A stretch of DNA of 64,000 nt from Aquilaria yunnanensis. Its lineage: Eukaryota > Streptophyta > Magnoliopsida > Malvales > Thymelaeaceae. Numbering within the stretch: the stretch's first letter is position 1; each line of letters begins with the position of its first letter. The translations under genes were made by a program, and so were the position numbers. The stretch is from assembly GCA_039654915.1 (NCBI GenBank), contig CM077593.1, positions 73,884,501-73,948,500 of the forward strand. The letters run 5' to 3'. Positions 24,970-37,400 of this stretch are shown in pieces. The notes beneath the pieces are model-generated. The model made no database searches. It was not told where the DNA came from and saw only the letters and a list, made by a program, of their open reading frames with translations.

Positions 24970-27257
24970 GAAAATGAAAAAACACTACTCAAATTCCTAT
25001 ACAGTTAATCCCTAGTAGATTAACCAAGCCATTATGGAGTAATAACTTTAATGCATATGAAATGCTAAAAATCATAATTTACATCTTTTGCAGTAGTACA
25101 TTGTCTAGGAACCAAAAAACACACTCCAAGAACCAAAATAAACAAATTAGCATGAACATGTAATTATCTACAAGACACAAGTCACCAATTAAAGGGTAAG
25201 CAATAGTACCTGCATGTTTAGATAGCGAAGGACACTAGATACATTAGCATTTGGTATTTTGGGATGTATTCTTTGACAATTCCCAAAAGGCTTCTCAAAG
25301 CACCTTGTGTACTAGCTAGATCCTCTCGAAGCTCAACAACTGTTGCCTACAGTATTGGCACTTGTGGATCTTAAGATGATGAAGCATCTTTTACCTTCAC
25401 AGTTGGTAATTTCCCAATACATCTAATGTGGCCTTTTCAATTATGTCCTTTAATCTTGGACAAATCATCATTTCTCCAATCACCATGGCCCATTGTCCCT
25501 TGTACACTGCTAGTTATATTCATATAATCCTTCAGGCCTTCCTAAATGATATGGATAGGTTATTAAGAACCAATAATATCAATATTTTTGTAAGTCAAAA
25601 AAATCAACATGAAAGAATACCACAACTCCAGCAACTTTGGCATTCACAATGTTTCCATTTTTATGAGTACGACTCTTTATATATAATTGACATTGTGATG
25701 GGAAAACATCATTATTCTTCATTACTTATAACAGGAAATAGTTATACATGGTTAGTAAATAGAAAGAGTAAATACATGGTTAGTAAGTAAAAACTGTATA
25801 TATCTAGGAACAAAGTAAAGGGCCCAACTTTTTTTCCTTTGACATATTTTTTCTTCTCTAGGAAGCAAAGGCTTCTACTCAAGTTAAAATTTCTAAATAG
25901 AAGCATAGATATCAACTAGAACTACCAAGGAACTTGCAACTGAAGCATAATAGTTCTCAAATAGTTTAGTTTTTATCTAGCAATGTATGCCATACATCAT
26001 TTAGTTTGTAGATGTTTTTCTAGTCATCAGTATTAGACCTAGCAAAGAACTCAAACATGATCACCCAAACAATCCTCTTTTTCAACTTTCTATTTTGTTG
26101 TATGTTTGTTTTTTGCATGTGCCTTGAAAAATAATCATATATGATTTAGGTTTATGAATTAGAATTTTATTGTAAAATAAGCAATTTTGTTATCAAACCA
26201 AAGAGTCAACCATTTTCCTTTAGAATTTCAATTTTAGATGTATAAAACCATGCAACTCCAGTTTATTGATGAAGAAATGTAAGAAAATCGAGGCCATTAC
26301 CCCTTGTACATGTGAACTTCCTACATTTAAAACATATTAGAATACCAAAACTATAGCAAGTGCACCTTTAAAGTAGAATAGTAAACTGGATCTATTTATA
26401 AAAATACAGATCAAAGGTTGCAAAGTAACAATACACACTTGGGCTTGAAAACCAGATTTAAAGGTACACACATTTAAATGTAGTTTCAAACTTTTGTCTT
26501 AACCTTCGTAACAAACATTTGTATGGAAATTGAGAAAAATTGAGCACTAAGGATAGCACTCTAAATTAGGCATTCAGATAATTTTATATGTAATGTTTTA
26601 CGGTCAAAACATAAAAACACAATGGAAATTAGACTTATAAAACCAACACTGCATCTTAAGTGTTTCAAAACAAATTAAACTAGTTATTCAGTAACAGATG
26701 CTAAAAATTCATATATGAAACCAGTAACAGAAACCATTACAAAAAATTAGGCCTGAAACCTTTGTAAAAATAGATTTTTTGTGTGTTACATCAATTCAGA
26801 ACTACAAATAAACCTTTAATCAAATTACAACAAAAACAAGGACTGTTTCAAGTTTATGATTTAGCTACCCATATAATTCAGGTTTCAGAATTATTGATGC
26901 TAATTCTTTTCCTAAAGCTACCCATATATGATTCAGCCATTCTCTGCTCCCTCTCTCTCCCCCTCTCTCTGTAGATAATAAAAGTACATGGACAAAAACT
27001 TTCTTAAAGAAAACCAATTATGACTTGAACTACCCAGATAAGATAGAAATGTAAAAGAAAAATTTGGCAAATGATTGAATATTAAATTATTTTTCATGAC
27101 TAAGTCTAGCAAATGACTTGGTCCCAATGTAATGTGGCTCATCTAATTTTGAGTGGCTCTTTCTCTTTTTCTCACACAACATCTATAGGATAACAAATAT
27201 TCAATAAATAATAAAATACAAAAAAAAAAGTTGGAAAACAAAATATGTAGATTATGA
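24970..27257. other. CACTA introns and small exons
   Basis: This is CACTA sequence between Copia-3 and the hAT element. Apart from the two exon remnants described for the second gene (about 25205-25350 and 27098-27195, minus) it is AT-rich and non-coding. A CT-rich simple repeat lies at about 26939-26971. Confidence 0.5.
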
Positions 27258-28602
27258 CACACCTGTAGGATTGATCATTCGGTTATTTCGGTTATAACCG
27301 AAACCGAAATAACGATTTTGTTCGGTTTTCGGTTGGAGACATTGGTAACCGAAATAACCGATTCTACCCCTAAAACCGAAATAATCGAAACCGAAATGTA
27401 AATTCGGTTTTTCAGTTTTAAACCGAAAAAACCGAATTTCGTATAAATCTCTTGCTGCAGCACATACATAAATCATGAATGGAATGCGTTGTGGTTTCAT
27501 CTAGTTCGGCATTTTGGAAAGCCATTTTGGAGCTTCAAAGAGCCTTCTGGGATCAGTTCGGCATTTCACTGGTTCATCTAGTGCCTTTGTAGTAGTCTGA
27601 AGCACGGCTATTGTTTATAGCATGTAATGCCTTGTAGGCATAATTTTCAACACCCTTGTTTCCGAACTTCAACTGAAGCATATATACATACTCCCTACTG
27701 TAATATATGTACCTTTTGCATTTTTTTGGGTAAAATTATAGATGTCATATAGGTATATTAGATGTCACTAACCGATATAATTATAACAATAAGCATTTAT
27801 CGGTTCACATTTGGGAAAAAAGTTATATACATATGAGAAACGAACATATTTAAAGGACATAATAAGGAATGGAGTAGAAGTTTTAAAATGCATATCTGGT
27901 TAAAAAATGTTCCACAAGATATTCTATTGTCTTTCACTATCATTATATGATGGTGCGAGATAAGGTATTTTTTTTACGCAGAAGTATCACAGTTACAGTA
28001 AAGAGTTGTTTCATAGATAATGACTCCCTCAACGAGCATGGGCTCAAACCTAAAATCATAAATCATCATGCAACATCAGAAGATTCAAAACATCATCACA
28101 ACACACATTCTCCATAAATTCATCATGCTACGGAATATAAATTGTTTCAAAGTACAATATAAATAAAACACATATCAAAGCACTCATAGAAAAGTCTAAC
28201 TTTCTTGTCTTCAAACCAATAACCAAGTTAAGAAGACAAGAACAAGAGTACTGCTTTTCCATAAAATACCACAAACAAACAACCAAGCTGAAATGCACTA
28301 GCCATCCCATTCCAAACTGCCTACAAGAAAGAAAGGTGAAAAGTGATAAGTTGCTTGAATAGAAAACAAGTAAATCTCTAAATAAACTACATCTCAGGTT
28401 TATGAACAATTTAATTAACAACTAAAGAACATACTTGCCTGGAATAAGTGTTGGTCTCCCACAAGCAACTAACCAAATGTCTTATTCAAATATCTATGAT
28501 CGAATCAGCCAATGCCACTTTTGACAAATCTGAGGGGAAAAATAAAGATATAAACAAAAGAACAGTCACAAGTATATTAAACAAAAAACATATGTTAGAT
28601 TA

Positions 28603-30687
28603 CTAAATATCTACAATCATACCTTCCTCCAATTTTTCAATTTCCTCCAAATCTTCCTCAACACCAACAGGATGCATTGATCTCCTACGCCAATCCTGAC
28701 AACATATGAGAGCCTGCACCATCTTAGGAGTCAATGAACTCCTAAATGCATCAAGAACCCTTCCTCCAGTGCTAAATGCAGATTCAGATGCAACTATGGA
28801 GATAGGAACAGCTAAGACATCACGGGCCATTTGATTAAGGATAGGAAAATGCCCACTATTCAATTTCCACCACTGTAACACGTCTAAATCATCCTCATCG
28901 GATTCACACTCCTCATTTAAATACTTAATCAAATCAGAATTTCCTTCATCACTCCCAATGAGTGACCTGAACTTCTTTTTTCTTTCCTTCGAAATTTGGC
29001 CTTTCCTTTTTTGGGTTTCAGATTGCGGCACAGCTGAAGCTTGGTTAATTCCACTTGACTGACCACAATTTTTTGGTTGCAACGTTTTCTCATACCAACT
29101 AAACAACTCATTCAAAGCATGTTTGGCCTTCTGTGCTAACTTAATTCCTAGATCTTTCTTTGACTGATACATCTCATTCAATGCAAACTCAACATACTTC
29201 AGCTTATGTCGTGGATCAAGGATCACCGCAACATATATCAACATATTCATCTTCTCGACATTACCCCAATATTTTTCATATTTTTCTTTCATCTTCCTAG
29301 CCATAAAAGCAAATTCCAAGTCATCACTAGTTCCCCACTCATACAAAAGACCATCAACTTCAGAAATCTCATGAAAAAATGTATTGGAGGTAACATATAA
29401 AGAGCCTGAAATCCTACAAGTCAGGTCATAAAAATTCTCAAGAAAAGTGACCAATCTTCTGACATTCTCCCAATCATCAGATGTAAGTATTCCACCAGTC
29501 AACACATTAAATTCATGCTCAAAATGAGGATCATCAGTAGCATATGTCTCAAAGGCTCTCTCAAATTTCTATGCAGCATTCAGCATCAAATAGGTGAAAT
29601 TCCACCTAGTGCTAACATCTAAGCACAACAAAGCCTTGCTCTCAATTTTCTCCCTTTCAATACATTTTTTGAAATTAGCATATCTTGCCGGAGATTGCTT
29701 CACAAATTTAACTGCAACTCGAACACGAGCCACAGAATCATGCATCTCTTTCAATCCATCAACAACAACAAGATTGATAATATGTGCAATACATCTCATA
29801 TACAAGTACTTACAACCAACAACACTCGTTCCCCAATTGCTGATTTTTTTTTTCAAGAACTCAATTGCCACATCGTTAGAACTAGCATTGTCTACTGTAA
29901 TTGTGAATTCTCTATCAATACCCCAATCAAGAAGGCAATTCTCTACTGCCCTACCAATGATCTCACCTCTATGACCAGTTATTGGACAGAAGTTCAAAAT
30001 CTTCTTATGCAATTTCCAATTTTCATCTATAAAATGTGCAGTAAGACACATGTAGTTGACTTTCTGTAAAGAAGTCCATGTATCTGTGGTGAGGCAAACC
30101 CGTTGGCTTGTATTCTTAAAATATTGTTTCAGTTTCTTCCTCTCAATTGAATACTGCTCAAAGCAATCTATAGTAATTATATGTCGTGAGGGAACATAAA
30201 ATCTAAGACAAGCAACAGCCATGAGGTGTTTAAAACCTTCATTCTCCACAAACTTGAAAGGCAATTCATCCACAATAATCATGAAACTTAAACCTTTTCT
30301 TATTGATTCTTGATCAAACTTCCAACACCCTAGTCCCTTATCCCATTCTTCATTTCCAGCAGTAAATACCAATTCACTTTGCTTAGATTCTAAAGCAATA
30401 CGTGCAAGACAAGAATTGTAATGAGATCTAAGGGAAATAGTGCCATTATCCTTTGGATGACTTGCTAGCAACCTCTCACAGTATTTATATTTAGCTTTAT
30501 GTTCCCTCTTTTCATTTGTTACCTTCTCAAAGTGAAGCCACACAGTTGACCTTGGTGCCATTGTCTTCCTCTTCACTTGGTCGCGGCTTTTGCATTTTCC
30601 AGGTTTCGAACTTGATGCAGAGGCTGCTGTTGCTGTGAAGTCTACTGCTGCCACTTGTGGTTGCGTAGAGATCATTCCGTCATTCAT
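28603..30687 (-). pseudogene. hAT transposase, intact frame except one stop
   Basis: This is one frame of 695 codons from MNDGMISTQPQ, with a single in-frame TAG at 29569-29571 (codon 373). A BED zinc-finger region spans about residues 45-93 (STVWLHFEKV...LRSHYNSC), but the first Cys ligand is Tyr (KYKYC where CKYC is expected). The RNase H-like catalytic parts are present: TTDTWTS near residue 203, TVDNASSND near 265, and ASESAFSTGGRV near 634. The C-terminal dimerisation block is complete (LQWWKLNSGHFPIL, then LTPKMVQALICCQDW). The length fits Ac-like transposases. The frame is otherwise free of frameshifts, so loss of function looks recent. A Gln, Glu or Tyr codon is likely at the stop. 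Confidence 0.93.
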
Positions 30688-31099
30688 GGCACAGGCTGAG
30701 ATAAAGCATCATCACCACCACCGCTATGTCCTTGGAATTCAAACTACATGAGGAACGAATAGCAAGTCAATAAATAAGGTGACAAACATAACATACATGT
30801 ACTCTTTTAAATCTTATAACAATCACCCACTAAGGATCCAAGAGTTCTGCTTTACCAAAGCACAATAAATACAGAGACAATAAGCCCATGAATATTTATG
30901 CTGCCTCATATTCACTCCCACAAAAAACATAAATTGCTCCTAGAAATGCACCTAAGGAAAGAAGGAAAACACAACTCTTCTATCACTATTAATATGTCAG
31001 ACAATATCCAGCAAGAACTACAAACTGTTCCAAATATTTCACTGCCCTACAAACTAATTTTTAACTCATTTTTAACTACAAACAGTTTTGAAAGGTTCT

Positions 31100-31880
31100 A
31101 CAATATCAATATTTCCTGTTTTTAGAACAAGGACGTGTGTACTACTGGTTTGTTGTAATGAAACTTTTAGCAATTCATTTATTATTGCTGTAATGGCTGA
31201 GTCAACTGCTCCTAGGTTTCTTGTAAATCAGCTTGACCTGATTGGAGGAATTGAGTTTATTTTTATTGAGATAACCAAGTCGATTTGATTAGGAGGATTT
31301 CTGTTTGATTAGGCAGATATAAGAAATAACAATGCCTACCTTCTTTGGCATCTGCAACTACACAACATGCCCACCACAAGTAGTATTTTCCCATTCCTTA
31401 ATAACCTCTATTTTAGATTTGATCATCTGTAAAATTTGGTGCAACTGAATTTTGTTTAGCGGTGTCATGTTCATTATTATGTCAAGGGGTTTGCTTGGGC
31501 TTTATATTTTCCCATTCCTAAATCTTGATGGCTATTAGAAACTGATTTCAAATTTTTCTATACTTTTTTCATGCTCCAATATGGAAATGAAGTATTCCTT
31601 GGCTACCTCAAGAGTAGAAAGAAGAAATCTTTATGTGGTGCTCTTCAATTATGTTTTGCATCAAATAAATGAAATGTGTACATCTAGAGGGATATCAGAA
31701 TACAACGATGATGAAATCCAACCTCTAGCTACCCTACTTGCTCTGGCGGATGCCTCTGAAGCTTTTTACATTTCTGTCAAGCTTGGAGTGGAAGGCATTG
31801 GGGAGCTTCTTAGAAGATCTATTTCTGCTACATTGTCTAGAATATATCCAAACACTAAACGGCTAAATATGGTATTTCTC
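31100..31880 (+). pseudogene. Captured host gene fragment, two exons, inside the hAT element
   Basis: Exon A ends with FLVNQLDLIGGIEFIFIE (about 31201-31270). Exon B (31592 to about 31870) continues YSLATSRVERRNLYVVLF, then EIQPLATLLALADASEAFYI and VKLGVEGIGELLRRSIS. The two join in frame if an intron is removed between GAG at 31270 and TAT at 31592. The acceptor AG is present; the donor reads AT instead of GT. It has the amino-acid texture of a conserved cellular protein, not a transposon protein, and lies opposite in strand to the transposase. I cannot name the family with confidence. A frameshift near 31190 separates an earlier part of exon A (GRVYYWFVVMKLLAIHLLLL). Confidence 0.6.
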
Positions 31881-32229
31881 TAACTTAATCTTCTCTTTGT
31901 TTACACAAGTAACGGTGCTTGTAATCCTCTATCAATTGAAACTTAAGCATGTAGTGCACCAATGTCTGTATCCTACATCATAGTACAATTTTTGGAAACT
32001 TGGCTTACTCAGATATCGGTTTTACGGTGGGGGACTTGCACTTGTTCTTCTGATTCATTTTAGCGCTATTACTGCTGGTAGGATGTCTAACTATTATTCA
32101 TTTTCCATCCATCTTGACTCTTCTACTCATAAAATCATAATCAAACACATAAATTTAATCAACAAATTCACTTACATTTTCTTCCATCTCGTGCTCCTTC
32201 TATTGTCATAGTAGCTTCGGCAAGTTTGA

Positions 32230-32520
32230 CAACCTTTCTCTGTTGTCACTGACTCGCTGGTTGCTATCGGTGCGTCTGTTGCCTGCTGTCGGCTTCTGGC
32301 TTCCCTTACTTGCCTCGCTAACGAGTCACGATTGCTTCACCTTCGCTCACTGCCCTGCCTCACTCACTGCCCTGCCCGGCTGCCCCGCTCACGACACGAC
32401 TGCTTCGCTCACTACCCTGCCTCGCTCAGTCGCTCACTGCCCTGCCACGCTCACTGGCACAGTGGCACTGCTACTTTGCTACCGCCCTCCCTTGTCCCTT
32501 CCCTGCCTGGTTCATTCGAA
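32230..32520. repeat. Degenerate CTGCC/CTCACT repeat in the hAT element
   Basis: A GC-rich stretch of imperfect repeats (CTCACTGCCCTGCC and CGCTCAC variants) within an otherwise AT-rich element. It opens overlapping ORFs on the plus strand that are by-products of the repeat. It may be part of an untranslated first exon or a further captured fragment. Confidence 0.5.
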
Positions 32521-33940
32521 CGAATCCCCAATTTTTCTTTGCTAGGGTTCCCCAATCTGTTCGTTTTTCCCTACTGTATTAGTTGCTGTTGGATTGGGCT
32601 ACGTAGTAAAAGGAAGGAAGGTAAGCTGCACTAAGATTATGAGAAGGGTGGGTTGGGCTTCTAGGTTAAGGACAATATGGGCTAATGTGTAGAATAATAG
32701 AGGGTCTGAGGCCTGTTAACCTATATTAATTTGGTTATTACGATCACCGAATTTGACACTTTCAAAACCAAAAACTGAACCGAAAATCGATATACAATTT
32801 CAGTTATCATCGAAACCGAACCGAGAACCGAATAACTGTAACTGAAAAAACTGAAAAAATTTAGTTTTTCGGTTGTTTCGGTTAAAACCGATTATTTGCT
32901 CACCCCTACACACCTGTAAGAAAGGACATGCAAAAACATGGACCATTATGACATGCAAAAACATGACCCAATATGCAAAAACATTCACCAATAGACAAAA
33001 TGTGCACATCCTTACCTGATATTTTGGTATGAACCAAAGACTCAAAAGTTCTTTAAATTGTTTTTTATTTACCCTGTTATCTGACAATTGTTCCACCATT
33101 TTGTCAACAGTGTGTCTTGGATCATATGCCTGTGATTTCAGTTCAGATTTTTAGGACTTCCACTTTGTTCCCATGTTAGAAATTACCCATTTCTTGGTAG
33201 CTTCTATTTCAGCCGGAGAAAATGAGAACTTTTCCTAAAAAATAAAAACATTCAAGAATATTATTCATGCTATTTAGGTATACACATAATATAATGATTT
33301 TGTGTTTATAGAATTACCTTCACTATACTCCATAAGTCATCTTTTACTCCTGCAAGAACTTCTCTCTAGTCTTTATAATTGATTTCAACATGCTAAGGCA
33401 TCTTTACAAGTGTGCCAAGAAATCTAGTAAGGGTACATCCTTCTGTTCAAACTAGCACTCATTAAGCGTAACCTAGACTCATTCATTACTTTCCAAATCC
33501 TAAATGTCAAGCATTCAGGTGGGACCTCGAACCTTTTTTTGCACAACTATATGGATACCAATCTTAGAAGACCAGCCATAAAAAAGACAAGAACACTAGA
33601 GTTAGAAGAAGCATTTTTCATGATTTATTCAGTAAAACACATATTATGTTAACAAAATAACTGATAAGACTACCCTGGCTGAGAAGTGTCTTCGCTACTA
33701 GACAGACAAAACTACAAAGTTTCAGCAGCACTTGATTCAACTGTTGTAGTACTTGATTGACCTGGTTGAGTAGAGCTTCAACATCTTGGTTTGTAGGAGT
33801 ATGTTCCTCACTAGGTTGTTGCCTTTGCACTTGGTCTGTAGGTGTTTGTCCTCCAGTAGGTTCTTCCTCTTACACTTGGTTTGTAAGAGGCAGTTCTCCA
33901 ATAGGCTACTGCTCTTCAACTTGATTATTGATATAAGTTA

Positions 33941-34036
33941 TTTTAACTATTCTCCGCTTAGCCATCCTAAGCTAAGCATTATCAGTTATTTTAACTATTC
34001 TTCGCTTAGCCATCCTAAGCTAAGCATTAGGAAAAA
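33941..34036 (-). repeat. 48-bp tandem duplication over the start of the CACTA second gene
   Basis: Two adjacent 48-bp units each contain the sequence for MAKRRIVKIT on the minus strand (ATG at 34013 and at 33965). The unit length is a multiple of three, but the copy in between contains a TAG, so only the inner ATG opens the long frame. Confidence 0.8.
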
Positions 34037-34406
34037 AATGACATTGTTACATTTAAATAAAAAAAGCAAATGGAACAATAAAAAATCAATGGAAGTTCTC
34101 TGTCCCATCATGTTTCTAGGTTTCATCCCACCTGAATATTAGTCAAAACTATAAGTCAAGAAAATTGAAAAGGAAAAAAATTTACCAGTTGATTTTAAAA
34201 GCGGTTCACACTTTAAATGTCAATAAATAAAGTACCAAATAACTGGAAAATGCAAGAACAATTTATATAATTGCACAAAATTTTAGCAATTCATTCAAAT
34301 TATAAATTTCATGCCATAAACCGTAATAGGCACATCTTGGACCCCTGAAACTTAAAAGATGATATTGTCATTCTGATTGAAAGTTTTCACAAAATAAAAA
34401 AAATCT

Positions 34407-37400
34407 CTAGCACTCTGCTTCATGATCTTCATCTTCAGAATCTTCAAGTTCCATTCTTGGTCTGACATCAACCCCATCATCATCATTAGACCCAACTCTA
34501 TGCAAGGTTAATGCATTGAATGTGTCATCATTTGAATTCTATTCACCATAAGAACCTAACTCATCACCCATGTCAAACACATCCCTAAGTTTTACATGCT
34601 TCACAACCAACTAACTTTCAAATTTTGCATATTTAGCATAAAAGACCTTGGCAGCTTGTGAGGCTAGTACAAAAGGGTCATCAAGTAAATTAGCACCTAT
34701 GTGTGCCAAATATGAAAATTTCACTAGTGTCACACCAAAATCATCTTGCTTGCAACCTTTATTAATGTCCACCTAGTCACATTTAAATAAGACTACTTGT
34801 AGTTTACCATAGTAATTAAGTTGAACAATGTCTGTTATGAAGATTTTCAGGATCTTATGATAACATACTTTTATGTTATCTACTCATATATATGCCACAT
34901 GCATATTTGTTCATTTGAATTCAACATGGATATAGATATACATAATACTAATTCTTTAACATATTATTCATGCAGTTGATATAACATGCTATATAACATA
35001 TCAATTTTACATACATGTTGTGTCAAATAAATCCTAGCATGCTACTAAGTACATTCATGTAAATAATTCAAACCTAGCATGCTACTAAACCAAGAGAGAA
35101 TGTGCACCTTTCTTCTTGGTTATCTTTGGTGAAAACTTGAGGGAGAACTTGATCTTAGAGGGGCACCTTGAAGCTTGAATAGAGATGAACAATCTCTATG
35201 TATATCCACCCACAATGCTCTCAAGAAGTGTTTAATATTTTGGCCTCTAAAGGAAATAGGAGGAGAACAATTTTCTCTCAAGAAAATGGAGCAAATAGAG
35301 TGCAAATTCGTGCTTAAAATGGCCAGCCACTAAAGGCTATTTATAGATGACCAAAAGGCACACCTTTACACTAAGAAAGGTGTCTTTTAAGCCAAAGAAC
35401 ACTTCCTTTGGCTAAGGGTCATGTATGGTGGCGAAAATACATGTCTTTTAGCCAAGAAACACTTCCTTTAGCCTATAACCACCCATAACTACCTTATGGG
35501 CGAAAATACATGTCTTTTAGAGCCAAGGAGCACTTCCTTTGGCCTATAAGCACCCATAACTACCTTATGGGCGAAAATACATGTCTTTTAGAGCCAAGGA
35601 ACACTTCTTTTGGCCTATAGTTATCTCTTTTGATGAAGAGACATACCTTTACACAAAAGATGTGTCTCTTGGTGGTTATGAGCTAAAAGCAAGGTAAGCT
35701 GGCACAAAGCTAGCTCACTATGCTACTTATGCACCATTGAGCTCCTTTGAGCTCCAACCAAGCACCATGAACTGAGGTCCAGCTCCTAGAGCTGACCTTG
35801 AGCTGGAGTTAGCTGCTCTCAGCTGAAGTGAACTGAAGTCCAGCTACACTCAGCTACCAGAAGCTGAAGTGAGCTGACTTGAGCTAACTTGAGCTAACTT
35901 GAGCTGAAGTCCAGCTACTTTGAGCCACTTATAGCTGACTTGAGCTGACTTGAGCTAACTTGAGCTGAATTCCAGCTACCTTGAGCTACATATAGCTGAA
36001 GTGAGCTAACTTGAGCTGAAGTCCAGCTACTCTGAGCCACTTATAGCTGCAGTGAGCTGACATAAGCTAACTTGAGCTAAAGGGAGCTACTTCTAGCTGC
36101 CTTAGATAGTTGTTCAAGCTAGAGTTAGCTCAATGAGCTCAAATCCTACCTTAAAAGGATCTTGCTGCGCCAAGAATTCCAACATGTTAATGATCCATAG
36201 TAATTAACCATTCATTCAACCAGTCTTCTATTTCAAGCACTAGCATAACTAGCACCTTTACAATCACAACAACTCCCACTATTTTGAGTTTGTAGGAATT
36301 TTTTATGGTCATTTGTATGAAACCGAAAACCTTTAATAAGGTAATCAGAATATCTTTTAACAAACTTATTTGGACCATGAGCAAGCCACTTAATTTCTGC
36401 TATGACTCTTGCATCCCCTTCTTTTTCTAATTGTGCAACCTAGAAAAATTTAGTACATGATCACACAATGCATATAGAAAAAATGAATTTGATCATACTT
36501 GAGGAAAATTGCTTATAGAATACCCATTTTTTAAACCATTCACCAAATTTTTGGCAATAAGTTCTCTCAATTTCATATTTAGGTTGGTGCCATATATGGC
36601 TCCTGGCCCTAATGAACTTCTTGTCTTCCCTATAAACAGAATTAGAATTTACATATTAAAGATTGAAAAAAAAGAACAAAATAGTCTTTATTCAAATGTT
36701 AGAACCTGATGTAGCTTATTCTCAGAAAGGTGCGATTGAATCAGCATTAAATAGTACATAGCGATGAGCTTGAGTGAGTGACTACTCATCAATCATACAA
36801 TTTCAAAGTCATTTCCCTCTCCTAGTTGAAAGGTTAGAAACCTTTACTCATAATGATCGCCTAGGGCAAAGTAAGATGGACTCTTCAATTTCATTTTGGT
36901 CACCAAGATCATCATTTATTACAAGTAAATTAAAGTGAGTTTCTATTCCCAAAAAATATCAAGAGCAAAATATCAAACTTTCTTGAGCCATATAGCCTTC
37001 AACAATAGAACCCTCTGGATGAGCTCTATTGTACACATATGACTTAAGAGTAAAAAGGTCCCAATATCAAGTGGATGTTAATGAAATTGGAAAATACTTT
37101 AGACACAAATCAGAAACTCAAGAACAAAGAACAAAAATTACCTTTCCATAGAATACATCATCCGAAAACTTATGGGACCACCAAGCCTAATATCTGAAAC
37201 TAGATAAATCAACAAGTGCACCATGACAGTGAAGAAATAAGAAGGGAAGGTTTTTTTTTCCAATTTGCATAAAGTTAAAGCAACTCGAGATTCAAAATAT
37301 TACAGATTAGCTTCAGATAAAACTTTTGAACAAATCCTCTTAAAAAAATGACATCGCTTAGCTATAATTGAGCCAACATAGTCAGGCAAAGTTCACTGTA

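Larger units (their letters stand above)
27266..32908 (-). mobile_element. hAT transposon with near-complete transposase gene and captured gene fragment
   Basis: An exact 8-bp target duplication CACACCTG flanks it (27258-27265 and 32909-32916), the hAT hallmark. The ends read TAGGATTGATCA (left) and TAGGGGTGAGCA (right, minus strand), 9 of 12 identical. Both ends are packed with CGGTT/AACCG motifs (27285-27440 and 32730-32900), presumably transposase-binding sites. It carries a hAT transposase frame on the minus strand and a two-exon host-gene-like fragment on the plus strand. It is inserted in an intron of the CACTA second gene. Confidence 0.95.
19963..33965 (-). pseudogene. CACTA second gene (Transposase_24-like, TNP1 position), multi-exon
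   Basis: I place the start at ATG 33965 (MAKRRIVKIT), because an upstream duplicate ATG at 34013 runs into a stop. Exon 1 to about 33715 encodes repeats of the type PTNQV/EEHTPTNQD and a Leu-rich LLNQVNQVLQQLNQVL. The exon 33016-33234 has a clear acceptor (TTTTAG) and donor (CAG/GTAAGG). It encodes ATKKWVISNMGTKWKS, then RVNKKQFKELLSLW, as in plant Transposase_24 proteins. The next exon (about 27195-27098) gives KLDEPHYIGTKSFARL. A C-terminal coiled-coil part (VELREDLASTQGALRSLL) lies at about 25350-25205, and small exons are likely at 20187-20108 and about 20010-19963. The hAT and Copia-3 elements sit in its introns. Stops are present. Confidence 0.7.

Noticed and set aside
26939..26971. CT-rich tract considered as a regulatory element
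   Set aside because: A simple sequence repeat in a CACTA intron with nothing else to support function.
32243..32634. Two overlapping plus-strand ORFs rich in Pro, Cys, Leu and Ser
   Set aside because: Both are produced by the same CTGCC/CTCACT repeat in different frames and have no domain-like features.
35390..36120. Regular repeats considered as a CRISPR-like array or satellite
   Set aside because: Units are imperfect, without unique spacers, and lie wholly within a solo LTR with target duplications.
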